The notes beneath the pieces were generated by a model. It saw only the letters and a list, made by a program, of their open reading frames with translations. It ran no database searches and was not told the origin of the DNA. Shown here piece by piece: positions 1 through 6,733 of a DNA stretch of 21,050 nucleotides. Origin of the DNA: Bacillota bacterium (GTDB lineage Bacteria > Bacillota > Clostridia > DSM-8532); assembly GCA_023459915.1 (NCBI GenBank), contig JAEWSN010000032.1, positions 1 through 21,050 of the forward strand. The letters run 5' to 3'. Both the position numbers and the translations under genes were made by a program. Numbering within the stretch: position 1 is the first letter of the stretch; every line of letters starts with the position of its first letter.

Positions 1-1
1 G

Positions 2-112
2 ACACGGGTCAGGGCACTGGGCGGCCAGTTCCGGGTCTCTGTCGCGTCAGGGTTCGAGATATTCATTTCCATACCGAAGGAGGCCTATCGTGCGCATACT
101 GGTGGTGGATGA
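2..112 (+). CDS. Sensor histidine kinase, C-terminal end only (partial)
   Basis: An open frame enters from the left edge (codons begin at base 2) and stops with TGA at 110-112. The 36 visible residues include RVRALGGQF and FEIFISIPKEA, which resemble the end of the HATPase domain of NarX/DesK-type sensor kinases, where a final beta strand such as 'G.E..I.IP' closes the ATP-binding fold. The frame runs 23 bases into the response regulator that starts at 90. This is the usual arrangement of a translationally coupled two-component pair, and the partner supports the call. Input domain, membrane segments and the phospho-accepting His lie outside the window, so the stimulus cannot be guessed. Too little sequence is present for a firm family assignment. 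Confidence 0.6.
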   Translation, partial: TRVRALGGQFRVSVASGFEIFISIPKEAYRAHTGGG

Positions 113-707
113 CGACAAGCTGGTGACTGCCTCGCTCAGGACCATTCTGGGTGCGGAACCGGACGTGGCGGTGGTGGCCACGGGGGACAGCGGCGCGCAG
201 GCCATAGGGCTGTACCGTGAACACAAGCCCGATGTGCTGCTGATGGACATCCGGATGGACGGCATGACAGGACTTGCGGCGGCCGAGCAGATCCTCGCGG
301 AAGATCCGAAGGCCAGAATCCTTTTTCTGACGACTTTTTCCGACGACGAATACATCCTGCAGGCTTTCCGGATCGGGGCCAAGGGGTACCTGCTCAAGCA
401 GGATTTCGACAGCATTGTTCCCGCCATCCGGGCGGTTTGTCTGGACCAGCGCGTTTTCGGCAATGAAATCATGGAACGGATGCCCGCGCTGTTGCGGGGA
501 CATCGTCCGGGATTGGCCGCGCACGGCCTCACGGAACGGGAGACGGAACTGGTGACGCTGGTCGCCGACGGGAAGACCAACCGGGAAATCGCGGAAACCC
601 TCTATTTGAGCGAGGGAACCGTGCGCAACTATCTGAGCGTCATTCTGGAGAAGCTGGGCTTGCGGGATCGCACGCAGCTTGCCATTTTTTACTATCGGAA
701 CACCTGA
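90..707 (+). CDS. NarL/FixJ-family two-component response regulator
   Basis: This 205-residue protein has a receiver domain followed by a LuxR-type DNA-binding domain, the standard length and order for the NarL family. In the receiver the acidic cluster is D7-D9, the probable phosphorylated Asp is D53 (LLMDIRMDG), the switch Thr is T81 or T82, and the conserved Lys is K103 (GYLLK). The C-terminal helix-turn-helix spans about residues 146-200 (LTERETELV, then LSEGTVRNYLSVILEKL). It should bind DNA as a dimer when phosphorylated by the kinase whose end overlaps it. The GTG start at 90 is chosen because AAGGAGG lies at 77-83. Its target is not shown. It converges with the antiporter operon, whose last gene ends 34 bases beyond, and that neighbourhood does not prove regulation. 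The stop codon begins the first GGGGTC-type palindrome. Confidence 0.93.
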   Translation: MRILVVDDDKLVTASLRTILGAEPDVAVVATGDSGAQAIGLYREHKPDVLLMDIRMDGMTGLAAAEQILAEDPKARILFLTTFSDDEYILQAFRIGAKGYLLKQDFDSIVPAIRAVCLDQRVFGNEIMERMPALLRGHRPGLAAHGLTERETELVTLVADGKTNREIAETLYLSEGTVRNYLSVILEKLGLRDRTQLAIFYYRNT

Positions 708-750
708 TGGGGTCAGGCCCCATCAACCATACTTGAGGGGGTCAGGCCCC
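705..750. repeat. Two copies of the GGGGTCAG(A/G)CCCC palindrome at convergent gene ends
   Basis: Copy one is 705-725. Arms TGATGGGGTC and GGCCCCATCA pair around a central A, with one T/G mismatch that is a G-U wobble in RNA. Copy two is GGGGTCAGGCCCC at 738-750. The first begins on the TGA stop of the response regulator, and the second contains the TGA stop of mrpD (742-744 on the other strand). The gap between the two convergent genes is almost wholly repeat. The stems could help end transcription in both directions, but no T-run follows either one, so a standard intrinsic terminator is not claimed. Confidence 0.8.
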
Positions 751-2337
751 GGCAGCCCGGCTGGCGAACGTGAGCAGCAGGCCGAACAGCAGCACCATCA
801 GCAGGGCCATGGTGTTGAAGGTGGGCTCGAGGGTGTGCCCGGCCTGAACAAGGCGGCGTCTTTTCAGGACGCCATGCCAAAGCAGCAGCGCCAGGGCCAG
901 TGACAGGAAGAAAATCAGCGACTTTTGCAGATACGCGCCCCAATCCCAGACAAGGGAGAGCGAGAAGACGCGGTTGGCCAGCGGTTGACCGAACAGCCCG
1001 CCCAAAAGGCACATGCCGCCGAGCACCATCACCGTGATCTGCTCGAACAGCGGGATGGCATGCCGGGCTTGTTTTTCTCCGGTGAACATCTCCGCGTACT
1101 TGGCGAACACCACAAGGGTGCCAAGGTTCACCACCAGCAGCGCCCCTTGCACCAGCCAGCCCTCGGCACCTTTTTGCAGATAGAATTTGGAAATGCTGCC
1201 GTTGAGGAACGGCGCGCCGGTGATGCCCAGCATGCCCAGGAAGGTGGCGATGGCGATGGTGGGCATGCGGGTGGCGACCCCCCGGATGTTTCGGATGTCC
1301 CGGGTTCCGTAATCCCGGATGAGGGTGCCCGCCGTGAGAAACAGCAGCGATTTGTACAAGGCGTGGTTGAAAATGTGCATCACGGCGCCCCACCAGGCGT
1401 CCGGCGTGCCCATGGACAGGCCGGTGACGATGAGCCCTGCCTGCGAAATGGTGGAGTATGCCAGGATGGCCTTGATGTCATGCTGGAACAGGGCCGTGAT
1501 GATGCCAAAGAGCGCGGTGAGCAGGCCCAAGACGAGGAACAGCCGGTCGAGCGGGATCACGGGCTCAAACATGTCCCTCAGGCGGATGAACAGATACAGG
1601 CCCCCCTTGATGTACAGTCCCGAGAGGATGGAGGAAACCTCCGACGGTGCGCTGGGCGTGGCGTGTGCCTTGGGCAGCCAGAAAAAGACGGGCAGCTGGG
1701 CGCTTTTGAGGAGCGCGCCGGTGAACAGGAAGGCAAAGGGGAGGACTGCCAGCGCCGGATCCGCCTTGGCCAGCGCGGTGCCGGCCAGCTGCATGTCCAG
1801 AACGCCCACGCGCTTGTAGACAATGGCCACGCCGAACAGAAAGAAGGTCATACCGGCGATGTTCAGCAGCAGATAGGTCAGCCCGTCGTAGATGGCACGG
1901 CTGTCCTTCTTGTACATGATGAGGATGGCGATGAGGATGGTGGCCACCTCGAACAGCAGGCTCAGGGTGAACAGGTCACGGGCCGCGAACAAGGCCAGGA
2001 TGAGGGACTGCAACGTCATGAACAGGAAGGTGAAAAGGTTGTCGGCATATGTCTCGGCCAGTCCCAGGACAAAGCAGAGCAGAAAGAGAAAACAGGCGAG
2101 CAGCTGGAACCCGGCGGACAAAACATCCAGTCCGAGCGCGATGCCGAGCGGGGGTGCCCACCCGCCAAGCGCAAAGGTCAGCGGACCGTTTTGCAGGATG
2201 TCCGCAAACTGGAAGGCGGCCGCGACAACCATGCCGACTTGAAAAAGCAGCACCGGCAGACGGATGAGCCGCCGCTGGACGAGGGAAAGCAACGTGCCTG
2301 CCGCGATGGGCAGCAGGATCAGCAGATACAGCATCAT
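742..2337 (-). CDS. mrpD: Mrp/Mbh-type antiporter large subunit D (NuoL/M/N family)
   Basis: A 531-residue, strongly hydrophobic protein of the proton-translocating antiporter-like family (MrpD, MbhH, NuoL/M/N). It would form the ion-conducting membrane subunit of a cation/proton antiporter. Visible family residues are E130 in LLFEVATI, K211 in LLKSAQLP, the HATPSAPSEVSS block at 225-236, K289 in QHDIKAILAYST, and the HIFNHALYK block at 321-329. The reading frame is open further upstream, but that extension is non-hydrophobic and overlaps mrpC. The start at 2337 is chosen because its ATG overlaps the mrpC stop as ATGA, like the other junctions here. It is the last gene of the minus-strand cluster and the only large antiporter subunit present. 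The last two codons and the stop lie in a palindromic repeat. Confidence 0.92.
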   Translation of the reverse strand: MMLYLLILLPIAAGTLLSLVQRRLIRLPVLLFQVGMVVAAAFQFADILQNGPLTFALGGWAPPLGIALGLDVLSAGFQLLACFLFLLCFVLGLAETYADNLFTFLFMTLQSLILALFAARDLFTLSLLFEVATILIAILIMYKKDSRAIYDGLTYLLLNIAGMTFFLFGVAIVYKRVGVLDMQLAGTALAKADPALAVLPFAFLFTGALLKSAQLPVFFWLPKAHATPSAPSEVSSILSGLYIKGGLYLFIRLRDMFEPVIPLDRLFLVLGLLTALFGIITALFQHDIKAILAYSTISQAGLIVTGLSMGTPDAWWGAVMHIFNHALYKSLLFLTAGTLIRDYGTRDIRNIRGVATRMPTIAIATFLGMLGITGAPFLNGSISKFYLQKGAEGWLVQGALLVVNLGTLVVFAKYAEMFTGEKQARHAIPLFEQITVMVLGGMCLLGGLFGQPLANRVFSLSLVWDWGAYLQKSLIFFLSLALALLLWHGVLKRRRLVQAGHTLEPTFNTMALLMVLLFGLLLTFASRAAGA

Positions 2338-2690
2338 CGCCAGTTGTCCTCCCGTCTGGCGTCGCGGGCCTTGCGCCAGTTGGATGTGCCGATTTTGTGA
2401 TACAGGTACAGCAACATCGACAACGCGACCGCCGTGACGGAGATGCCGATGACGATGGCGGTGATGGTCAGCGCCTGGGGGACGGGATCCGCCACAGGTT
2501 TGCCTGCCGCCATGTCCAGAATGGGCGGCACCGCGCCGGGCAGGTGGTTGGCTGTGAGGAAATAGAGAATCACCGCGGATTCCATGATCCACAGAGACAG
2601 GATGGTCTTGATGATGCTGCGCCGGGCCACCAGTCCGTACAGGCCAATGAAGAACAGCAGGAAGGCGGTCAGCTCCGCGGGTGTGTTCAT
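2334..2690 (-). CDS. mrpC: Mrp antiporter subunit C (NuoK-like)
   Basis: This 118-residue protein is a MrpC/MnhC/NuoK-type subunit with about three membrane helices. The conserved stretches are GLYGLVARRSIIKTILSLW with the following Glu (IMESAVILYFL), and DPVPQALTITAIVIGISVTA, which is highly characteristic of MnhC and MbhG. In complex I and Mrp structures this subunit packs between the large antiporter subunit and the smaller subunits and carries a membrane Glu in the proton path. The ATG at 2690 overlaps the mrpB stop as ATGA and is preceded by a G-rich GGGGGGA stretch. The reading frame is open further upstream, but that part is not family-like. The gene overlaps mrpD at its 3' end by four bases, so translation is probably coupled. 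Confidence 0.94.
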   Translation of the reverse strand: MNTPAELTAFLLFFIGLYGLVARRSIIKTILSLWIMESAVILYFLTANHLPGAVPPILDMAAGKPVADPVPQALTITAIVIGISVTAVALSMLLYLYHKIGTSNWRKARDARREDNWR

Positions 2691-3136
2691 GGCGAAATCC
2701 CCCCTTCCATCAGGACAAACCGGACGAAGATGATGGACAGGCCGCACATGACCTTCGTGCCAATCAATATGTTCATCAGCAGCAGGAAGCTGCCGCCCAG
2801 CCATCCGCCCAGCTGCAGTATTTCCTGGAGCACACACACGCTGCCGAAAAGGAGAATGGCAATGAAAAGGCCCTTCTCCAGTATCTTCAGCAGCGTGTAG
2901 CCCATGTTGACCGATGGACGCGCCATCTGGCGCAGGATGAACAGCGCTGTGAAAATGGCGCCGGCCTGAAACCCGCCGCCGGGTGAGTCCGCGCCGCGAA
3001 GCACCAGATGCGCGCCAAAGAGGAGCACCACCGGGCTGAGCAGGCGGACCGCGGTATCCAGGAGTTCGTGCGGATCTTCCACACTGTGTCGCGCCTGCAG
3101 TTTATGAGTCTGTTTCGTATCATGCGGGTCATCCAT
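2687..3136 (-). CDS. mrpB: Mrp antiporter subunit B (MnhB domain)
   Basis: This 149-residue protein has the MnhB signature RGADSPGGGFQAGAI at about residues 48-62, followed by hydrophobic segments including KGLFIAILLFGSVCVLQEIL and LLLMNILIGTKVMCGLSIIF. It begins with about 28 polar residues, then four membrane helices. MnhB/MrpB subunits are small integral parts of the cation/proton antiporter, equivalent to MbhF in hydrogenase-linked clusters. The ATG at 3136 is chosen because translation then starts eight bases inside the end of the MbhE-like gene. The ribosome site there is weak (AAGGG about 11 bases upstream), so re-initiation after the upstream gene is likely. The end overlaps mrpC by four bases. 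Confidence 0.93.
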   Translation of the reverse strand: MDDPHDTKQTHKLQARHSVEDPHELLDTAVRLLSPVVLLFGAHLVLRGADSPGGGFQAGAIFTALFILRQMARPSVNMGYTLLKILEKGLFIAILLFGSVCVLQEILQLGGWLGGSFLLLMNILIGTKVMCGLSIIFVRFVLMEGGISP

Positions 3137-3506
3137 TTGTTTCACGGCCCTTTTCCTCCAGAAAGTACACGATGCCGGTGACGGATATGGCCAGCAGCAG
3201 CGTTTCAAACAGGGTGTCGAACAGCCTGTAATTCAGGTAAATGGCGGCAACCGCATTGCGCGCGCCGGTCTGCGCCTCAAAATCCGCCATGGTGGCTGTC
3301 ATGGCGAGGGCAGGCACGGGGTCAGACCCCAATGCTCCTTTGGGGTCTGACCCCGGCAGGAGGTTCGCGTAGGTCAGCGTCAGCCACAACAGCGGCAGCA
3401 ACAGCAGCATCAGGCCAAACCGGCGCATCGCGTTGCGGTTGCGTGGCAGGTTGTGGAGCCATTCCATCATGTGTCGCCATTGATGGCGCAGGCGTTCACG
3501 GTACAT
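3129..3506 (-). CDS. MbhE-like small antiporter subunit, equivalent to part of the MrpA C-terminal region
   Basis: A 125-residue protein with an N-terminal basic stretch, one membrane helix (LMLLLLPLLWLTLTYANLL, about residues 32-50), a loop, and a second hydrophobic region with NAVAAIYLNYRLFDTLFETLLLAISVTGI. The last segment matches the 'N.V.AI...R..DTL.E' pattern of MbhE and of the end of fused MrpA proteins. AGGGAGGAGG sits just upstream of the ATG at 3506, fixing the start. The loop contains GSDP twice (about residues 52-66), and both are encoded by an inverted pair of the window's GGGGTCAGACCCC palindrome. The repeat therefore appears to have entered this gene without breaking the frame. 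It lies between the DUF4040 gene and mrpB, as in Mbh-type clusters. Confidence 0.85.
   Translation of the reverse strand: MYRERLRHQWRHMMEWLHNLPRNRNAMRRFGLMLLLLPLLWLTLTYANLLPGSDPKGALGSDPVPALAMTATMADFEAQTGARNAVAAIYLNYRLFDTLFETLLLAISVTGIVYFLEEKGRETNG
3318..3354. repeat. Inverted pair of GGGGTCAGACCCC palindromes inside a coding gene
   Basis: GGGGTCAGACCCC at 3318-3330 and its reverse complement GGGGTCTGACCCC at 3342-3354 are perfect. With one flanking base each they make 14-base perfect arms around the nine-base spacer ATGCTCCTT. Each arm is itself a palindrome, so either two small hairpins or one long hairpin can form. The whole unit lies within the MbhE-like gene and is read as two GSDP motifs separated by KGAL. 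The arrangement resembles the REP doublets (REPINs) known in other bacteria; membership of that class is an inference. Confidence 0.88.
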
Positions 3507-3518
3507 GCGGCCTCCTCC

Positions 3519-4040
3519 CTAATGCAGGACGTTCTTCCAGACCAGCTGCGTGTTGCCTGCTTGTCCGGCAAGATACCTGTCCAGCTCGGCGATGCGGTAA
3601 TGACGTTCCCGGCCGTACAGGACCAGTTTGTCGCCATCGCGCGCAATGACAAGATCGTGGCGGTATGCCCGGAGCGCGTGGGGGAGCCCTGTGGTGCTCC
3701 GTACCAGATGCACATCCAAATCGGCCCCGGCACAATATCCCTCGATTTGGCGGATGATTCGTTCCGCTTCCGGGTCGGCGGTTTTGCTGTCGATGAGACA
3801 GATGTGAAACACCTTGTATCGTGACAGGGCGACCAGCAGCAAAACCGTGGACAGCGTGCTGCCGATGGCCGCTTCCGCCAGAGCCACATCCGGCGCGGCA
3901 AGCAGCAGGTACTGGATGGACAGGATCAAGGAGAACGCGCCCATGGCAATCACCGCCACCTTCAGATTCGAAGCCTGGATGGTGACAATGGCCAGCAACA
4001 GGGACAGGATGAGCACCGGCCACTCCAGAGACCATGTCAT
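3519..4040 (-). CDS. DUF4040 / MbhD-like antiporter subunit with an extra soluble C-terminal domain
   Basis: A 173-residue protein. Residues 1 to about 88 hold three hydrophobic helices with the DUF4040/MbhD core QASNLKVAVIAMGAFSLIL and LLLAAPDVALAEAAIGSTL. The 'APDVA.AEA..G' block is the hallmark of this family and of the same region inside fused MrpA. The remaining 85 or so residues are hydrophilic, beginning KVFHICLIDSKTADPEAERI and ending TQLVWKNVLH, with no recognised motif. I cannot name this domain; it probably faces the cytoplasm. The ATG at 4040 is selected by AAAGGAGGTG about six bases upstream. It lies 26 bases after mrpG and 12 bases before the MbhE-like gene. Assignment of the N-terminal half is firm; the tail is unexplained. 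Confidence 0.87.
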   Translation of the reverse strand: MTWSLEWPVLILSLLLAIVTIQASNLKVAVIAMGAFSLILSIQYLLLAAPDVALAEAAIGSTLSTVLLLVALSRYKVFHICLIDSKTADPEAERIIRQIEGYCAGADLDVHLVRSTTGLPHALRAYRHDLVIARDGDKLVLYGRERHYRIAELDRYLAGQAGNTQLVWKNVLH

Positions 4041-4066
4041 GTGGGCACCTCCTTTCCGAACGCCTG

Positions 4067-4366
4067 CTACTCGTCCTGTTCCTGCTGGCAGCGGGCCAGT
4101 TCCATGGTCACCAGCGGATGAATGAGCAGGCAGACCAGCAACATCAGGCCCATTTTCAGGGTGGCGGGTTCCCATCCCCGTTGCACCATCCCGCCAACCA
4201 GCAGCAGGGACAGGCCGACGGTGTCGGTTGCCGAGCAGGCCAGCAGGCGGGTGGAAAAGCGCTTGAACCGGAACAGCGCCGCGATCCCGATGCAGCAGAA
4301 GATCAAGCCCGCCCCATAAAAGGCATACGCAAGTGTGGATTGCAGGACTGCCGGCCAGCCGGTCAT
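4067..4366 (-). CDS. mrpG: Mrp antiporter subunit G
   Basis: This 99-residue protein has three hydrophobic segments, separated by FKRFSTRLLACSATDTVGLSL, a pattern typical of MnhG/MrpG ('R.hA.s..dt.G' between helices one and two). MrpG is a small structural subunit of the cation/proton antiporter. The true start is the ATG at 4366: it overlaps the mrpF stop as ATGA and has AAGGAGG seven bases upstream. The longer upstream open frame is only the shadow of mrpF and has no membrane character. Position after mrpE and mrpF is the order found in nearly all mrp/mnh clusters. Confidence 0.9.
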   Translation of the reverse strand: MTGWPAVLQSTLAYAFYGAGLIFCCIGIAALFRFKRFSTRLLACSATDTVGLSLLLVGGMVQRGWEPATLKMGLMLLVCLLIHPLVTMELARCQQEQDE

Positions 4367-4626
4367 GATTGCGCCTCCTTCCCGCGATGGCGGATGAACC
4401 GTGCCATGAATACGGTGCCGATGAACCCAAGCAGGGCATAGGTGATGGCGATGTCGAGCAGGAAATCCAGGCGGTATTGCACCGCCATCAATGCCAGCAG
4501 GGGAATGCTCAGTGCGGACAATTGTGAGAATCCCAGCAGGCGATCCCATGCGGTGGGCCCAAGGATCATCCGCAGGGAGGACAGCGCAATCAGCAACAAC
4601 AGAATGCCCATCACAACGGTCAGCAT
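4363..4626 (-). CDS. mrpF: Mrp antiporter subunit F
   Basis: This 87-residue protein has three membrane helices and two family motifs: RMILGPTAWDRLLG at about residues 19-32 (the 'GP...DR' motif of MnhF/MrpF) and DIAITYALLGFIGTVFMARF near the end. MrpF is a small integral subunit needed for assembly of the antiporter and, in some bacteria, linked to bile-salt or sodium export. The ATG at 4626 overlaps the mrpE stop as ATGA, and its own stop overlaps mrpG the same way, so E, F and G form a coupled block. Confidence 0.94.
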   Translation of the reverse strand: MLTVVMGILLLLIALSSLRMILGPTAWDRLLGFSQLSALSIPLLALMAVQYRLDFLLDIAITYALLGFIGTVFMARFIRHRGKEAQS

Positions 4627-5129
4627 CAGCGGCTCCTTTCTGCCGGCATCCGTGCGGATCGGGGTCTTTCCGCAGGCAGCAGCAGCGACTGCAGATGCTC
4701 TGCGGACTGGGATCCGGAAATGACCACCGGTTTTCCCACCGGCAGCAGGGTCAGGATATGGAGAGTGTCATGCTGGATGCGGGCCGAAATGGTGCCGGGG
4801 CTCATGGTGATGGCGCCGCACAGCAGCAGCCTGGTCAGCGGATGTCGCAGCTTCAAGTGGATGACCGATTCACTCGCGTGGGCTTTGCCTTGAAGGACCA
4901 GCGGCGCCAGGCGCGCGGCGGCGGGAAACATGCCGAAGAAGGCGACAAGGAGGAAGCGGGAAATGGGGAGCGGACGCAGCCGTGTTTGGGAATGGGGCGC
5001 AGGCAGCAGCTTGTGGCTGGCAAACCAGGCGGCTGCACCCAAAGTTAGTCCCGTCAGCCAGTCAAGGAGCAGAAAGGACTCCGACAGGACGCACCAGACG
5101 GTGGCGATGAGGATGATGGAAAAAAGCAT
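4626..5129 (-). CDS. mrpE: Mrp antiporter subunit E, first gene of the cluster
   Basis: This 167-residue protein fits MnhE/MrpE (about 160 residues): two N-terminal helices (SIILIATVWCVLSESFLLLDWLTGLTLGAAAWF), another hydrophobic stretch (ISRFLLVAFFGMFPAAARLAPLVL), then a cytoplasmic domain containing HPLTRLLLCGAITMSPGTISARI. The 'T..PGT' element is the most conserved part of the family. The start at 5129 has AAGGAGG six bases upstream. It is the first gene of the eight-gene minus-strand operon; I could not find a convincing sigma-70 promoter for it in the upstream 350 bases. The C-terminus is Arg- and Ser-rich (RPRSARMPAERSR) and probably disordered. Confidence 0.91.
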   Translation of the reverse strand: MLFSIILIATVWCVLSESFLLLDWLTGLTLGAAAWFASHKLLPAPHSQTRLRPLPISRFLLVAFFGMFPAAARLAPLVLQGKAHASESVIHLKLRHPLTRLLLCGAITMSPGTISARIQHDTLHILTLLPVGKPVVISGSQSAEHLQSLLLPAERPRSARMPAERSR

Positions 5130-5482
5130 CTGTGCCTCCTTGCATGGATGTCTGTCACCAGAGGTTCTCTTTCAAATTTCCCACAGAAAGATTTGCGCTT
5201 TCTCATGGTACTTACCACTTTTTTTCTTGCGTGGCGGCATATTTCCGACGCGGGAGGCAAAAATGTTTCCGCGAGGTTGCGGCAAGTCCTCTCCTGGCAT
5301 AGAATAACCCGGTTGGCAGATCCTGTTGGCCGGCAGGCTGTTTGCCAAGTGTTCCACAACACATTTGCCGCATCCATATCGCCATCGCCGCAAGTGGGGG
5401 ATTTCAACGGAAGGCCTTGAAAAGCGAAACGCATACTTGCGCCTTCCTCAAATCCCACGATGCCCGGCACGAAAGGACACGC
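5130..5482. other. Non-coding divergent region between mrpE and corA
   Basis: This 353-base gap separates two divergent transcription units. It contains the mrpE ribosome site (AAGGAGG on the minus strand), a candidate plus-strand promoter at 5277-5305 and therefore a possible corA leader of about 170 bases. I looked for the Mg2+-sensing M-box riboswitch and saw none of its conserved blocks. Small open frames crossing the gap have no ribosome site and no recognisable protein character. Confidence 0.6.
5277..5305 (+). promoter_or_regulatory. Candidate sigma-70 promoter for corA
   Basis: TTGCGG at 5277-5282 and TAGAAT at 5300-5305 are separated by 17 bases. The -10 box matches five of six consensus positions, the -35 only three of six. 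It points toward corA and would give a leader of roughly 170 bases. Confidence 0.4.
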
Positions 5483-6649
5483 ATGTCGAAACGCAAGCGC
5501 AAGGGAAGTGGTGACAACAAGACTTCTGGCAGAAAATCGGCGGTCAGTTCCCGTACGGATGCCACACCTTCGGCAGGAACGGCATCCCGGCGATTGGCCG
5601 GAGAGCGCTCCAAGAAAACCGGGCTTCCGCCTGGGACGCCCGTTCTGGTCGGGACCCGCCCGGATGGCGACGTGCGTATTCTCCTGAGCGTATATGATGC
5701 CGAACACGTCTCGCAGACAGAAGCGACGGAGTTGCCGGATTTCCGGAAGGTCCCTGAAAACGCAGGGGTGACATGGGTTCATGTCAATGGGTTGCATGAT
5801 CTGACTTTGCTCGACAGGCTGGGTTCGGATCTTGGCATCCACCCGCTTGTGCTCGAGGACATCGTCAATACGGAACAGCGGGCGAAGGTGGAAATGTACA
5901 AAGACCAGCTGTTTGTCGTCATGAAAATGGCCAGGCTGGATCCGGAGTCGAAGAATGTGGAAATCGAGCAGGTGAGCCTGCTGATCAGTGGACAAACCGT
6001 TCTTTCCCTGCAGGACAGCGGTTCGGATCTGTTTGAGCATGTACGCACCCGTCTGGGCGTGGCGACCTCCAAATTGCGCGCCACCGGCGCCGATTTTTTG
6101 GTATACGCGCTCCTGGACGAGGTTTCCGACAACTGCTTCGATGTCCTGGAGCATCTCGGCTTCCAGATAGAACAGCTCGAGGATTCACTGATGGAAGATG
6201 ATACAAGAAATCCGCTGCTGCAGATCAAACGGCTGCGTGGACAACTGATGCGCCTGCACCGGAGCATGTGGCCCATGCGGGAGGTGGCTGGTGCTTTGTC
6301 ACGCGGCGAGTTCCCCCAAATGAAGGAAGAGACGCTCCTGTTCCTCAGGGATGTCCAGGATCATCTGATTGCGGCGCTGGACACCATCGACAGCTATCGG
6401 GAACTTCTCAACGGCCTGCTTGATTTGCATCTGTCAGCATCGGGCAACCGGCTGAACGGCATCATGAAAGTGCTGGCCATCATTTCCACCATTTTCATGC
6501 CGTTGTCATTCATTGCCGGTGTCTATGGCATGAATTTCAGGCATATGCCTGAACTGGAGTGGGCCTGGGGCTATTACGCAGTGCTGCTGCTGATGGTGGC
6601 GGTGGTGGGCGGCATGCTGCTGGTATTGAGAAAGAAACACTGGTTGTAG
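5483..6649 (+). CDS. corA: CorA-family magnesium/divalent cation transporter
   Basis: A 388-residue member of the CorA family of pentameric channels that import Mg2+ (or Co2+/Ni2+). The signature YGMNF is at residues 348-352, at the end of the pore helix (IISTIFMPLSFIAGVYGMNF), followed by a short loop and the second helix ending in a basic KKHWL tail. A large soluble domain precedes this, with VTWVHVNGLHD and HPLVLEDIVNTEQRAKVE typical of the cytoplasmic funnel. The first 50 or so residues are Lys/Arg/Ser-rich and low-complexity, longer than in most relatives, and probably disordered. The ATG at 5483 has AAAGGA six bases upstream; an in-frame upstream extension lacks a ribosome site. It stands alone between the antiporter cluster and the histidine operon. 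The ion cannot be told from sequence. Confidence 0.93.
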   Translation: MSKRKRKGSGDNKTSGRKSAVSSRTDATPSAGTASRRLAGERSKKTGLPPGTPVLVGTRPDGDVRILLSVYDAEHVSQTEATELPDFRKVPENAGVTWVHVNGLHDLTLLDRLGSDLGIHPLVLEDIVNTEQRAKVEMYKDQLFVVMKMARLDPESKNVEIEQVSLLISGQTVLSLQDSGSDLFEHVRTRLGVATSKLRATGADFLVYALLDEVSDNCFDVLEHLGFQIEQLEDSLMEDDTRNPLLQIKRLRGQLMRLHRSMWPMREVAGALSRGEFPQMKEETLLFLRDVQDHLIAALDTIDSYRELLNGLLDLHLSASGNRLNGIMKVLAIISTIFMPLSFIAGVYGMNFRHMPELEWAWGYYAVLLLMVAVVGGMLLVLRKKHWL

Positions 6650-6688
6650 TCCCATCCGCTTCAGAACTTTTATGACGCAAATCCAAGA

Positions 6689-6717
6689 TTGACAGGAGCA
6701 CAAGAACTGGGTATGAT
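6689..6717 (+). promoter_or_regulatory. Near-consensus sigma-70 promoter of the histidine operon
   Basis: TTGACA at 6689-6694 is a perfect -35 box. After exactly 17 bases comes TATGAT at 6712-6717, five of six to TATAAT. It lies about 55 bases upstream of hisZ and nothing else intervenes, so it should drive the whole his cluster. Confidence 0.8.
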
Positions 6718-6733
6718 AGTCACATCAATCATT

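Noticed and set aside
925..2400. Long plus-strand open frame of 491 codons opposite mrpD
   Set aside because: It is Gln-, Asp- and Gly-rich with no domain, no ribosome site, and lies opposite a strongly conserved membrane protein; it is a shadow caused by GC-rich codon use.
5306..5482. M-box magnesium riboswitch before corA
   Set aside because: The leader length would suit one, but none of the conserved M-box blocks could be seen.
5054..6154. Minus-strand open frame of 366 codons across the mrpE-corA gap and corA
   Set aside because: Composition is Cys/Arg/His-rich and motif-free, it overlaps the real corA gene and the start of mrpE, and has no ribosome site.
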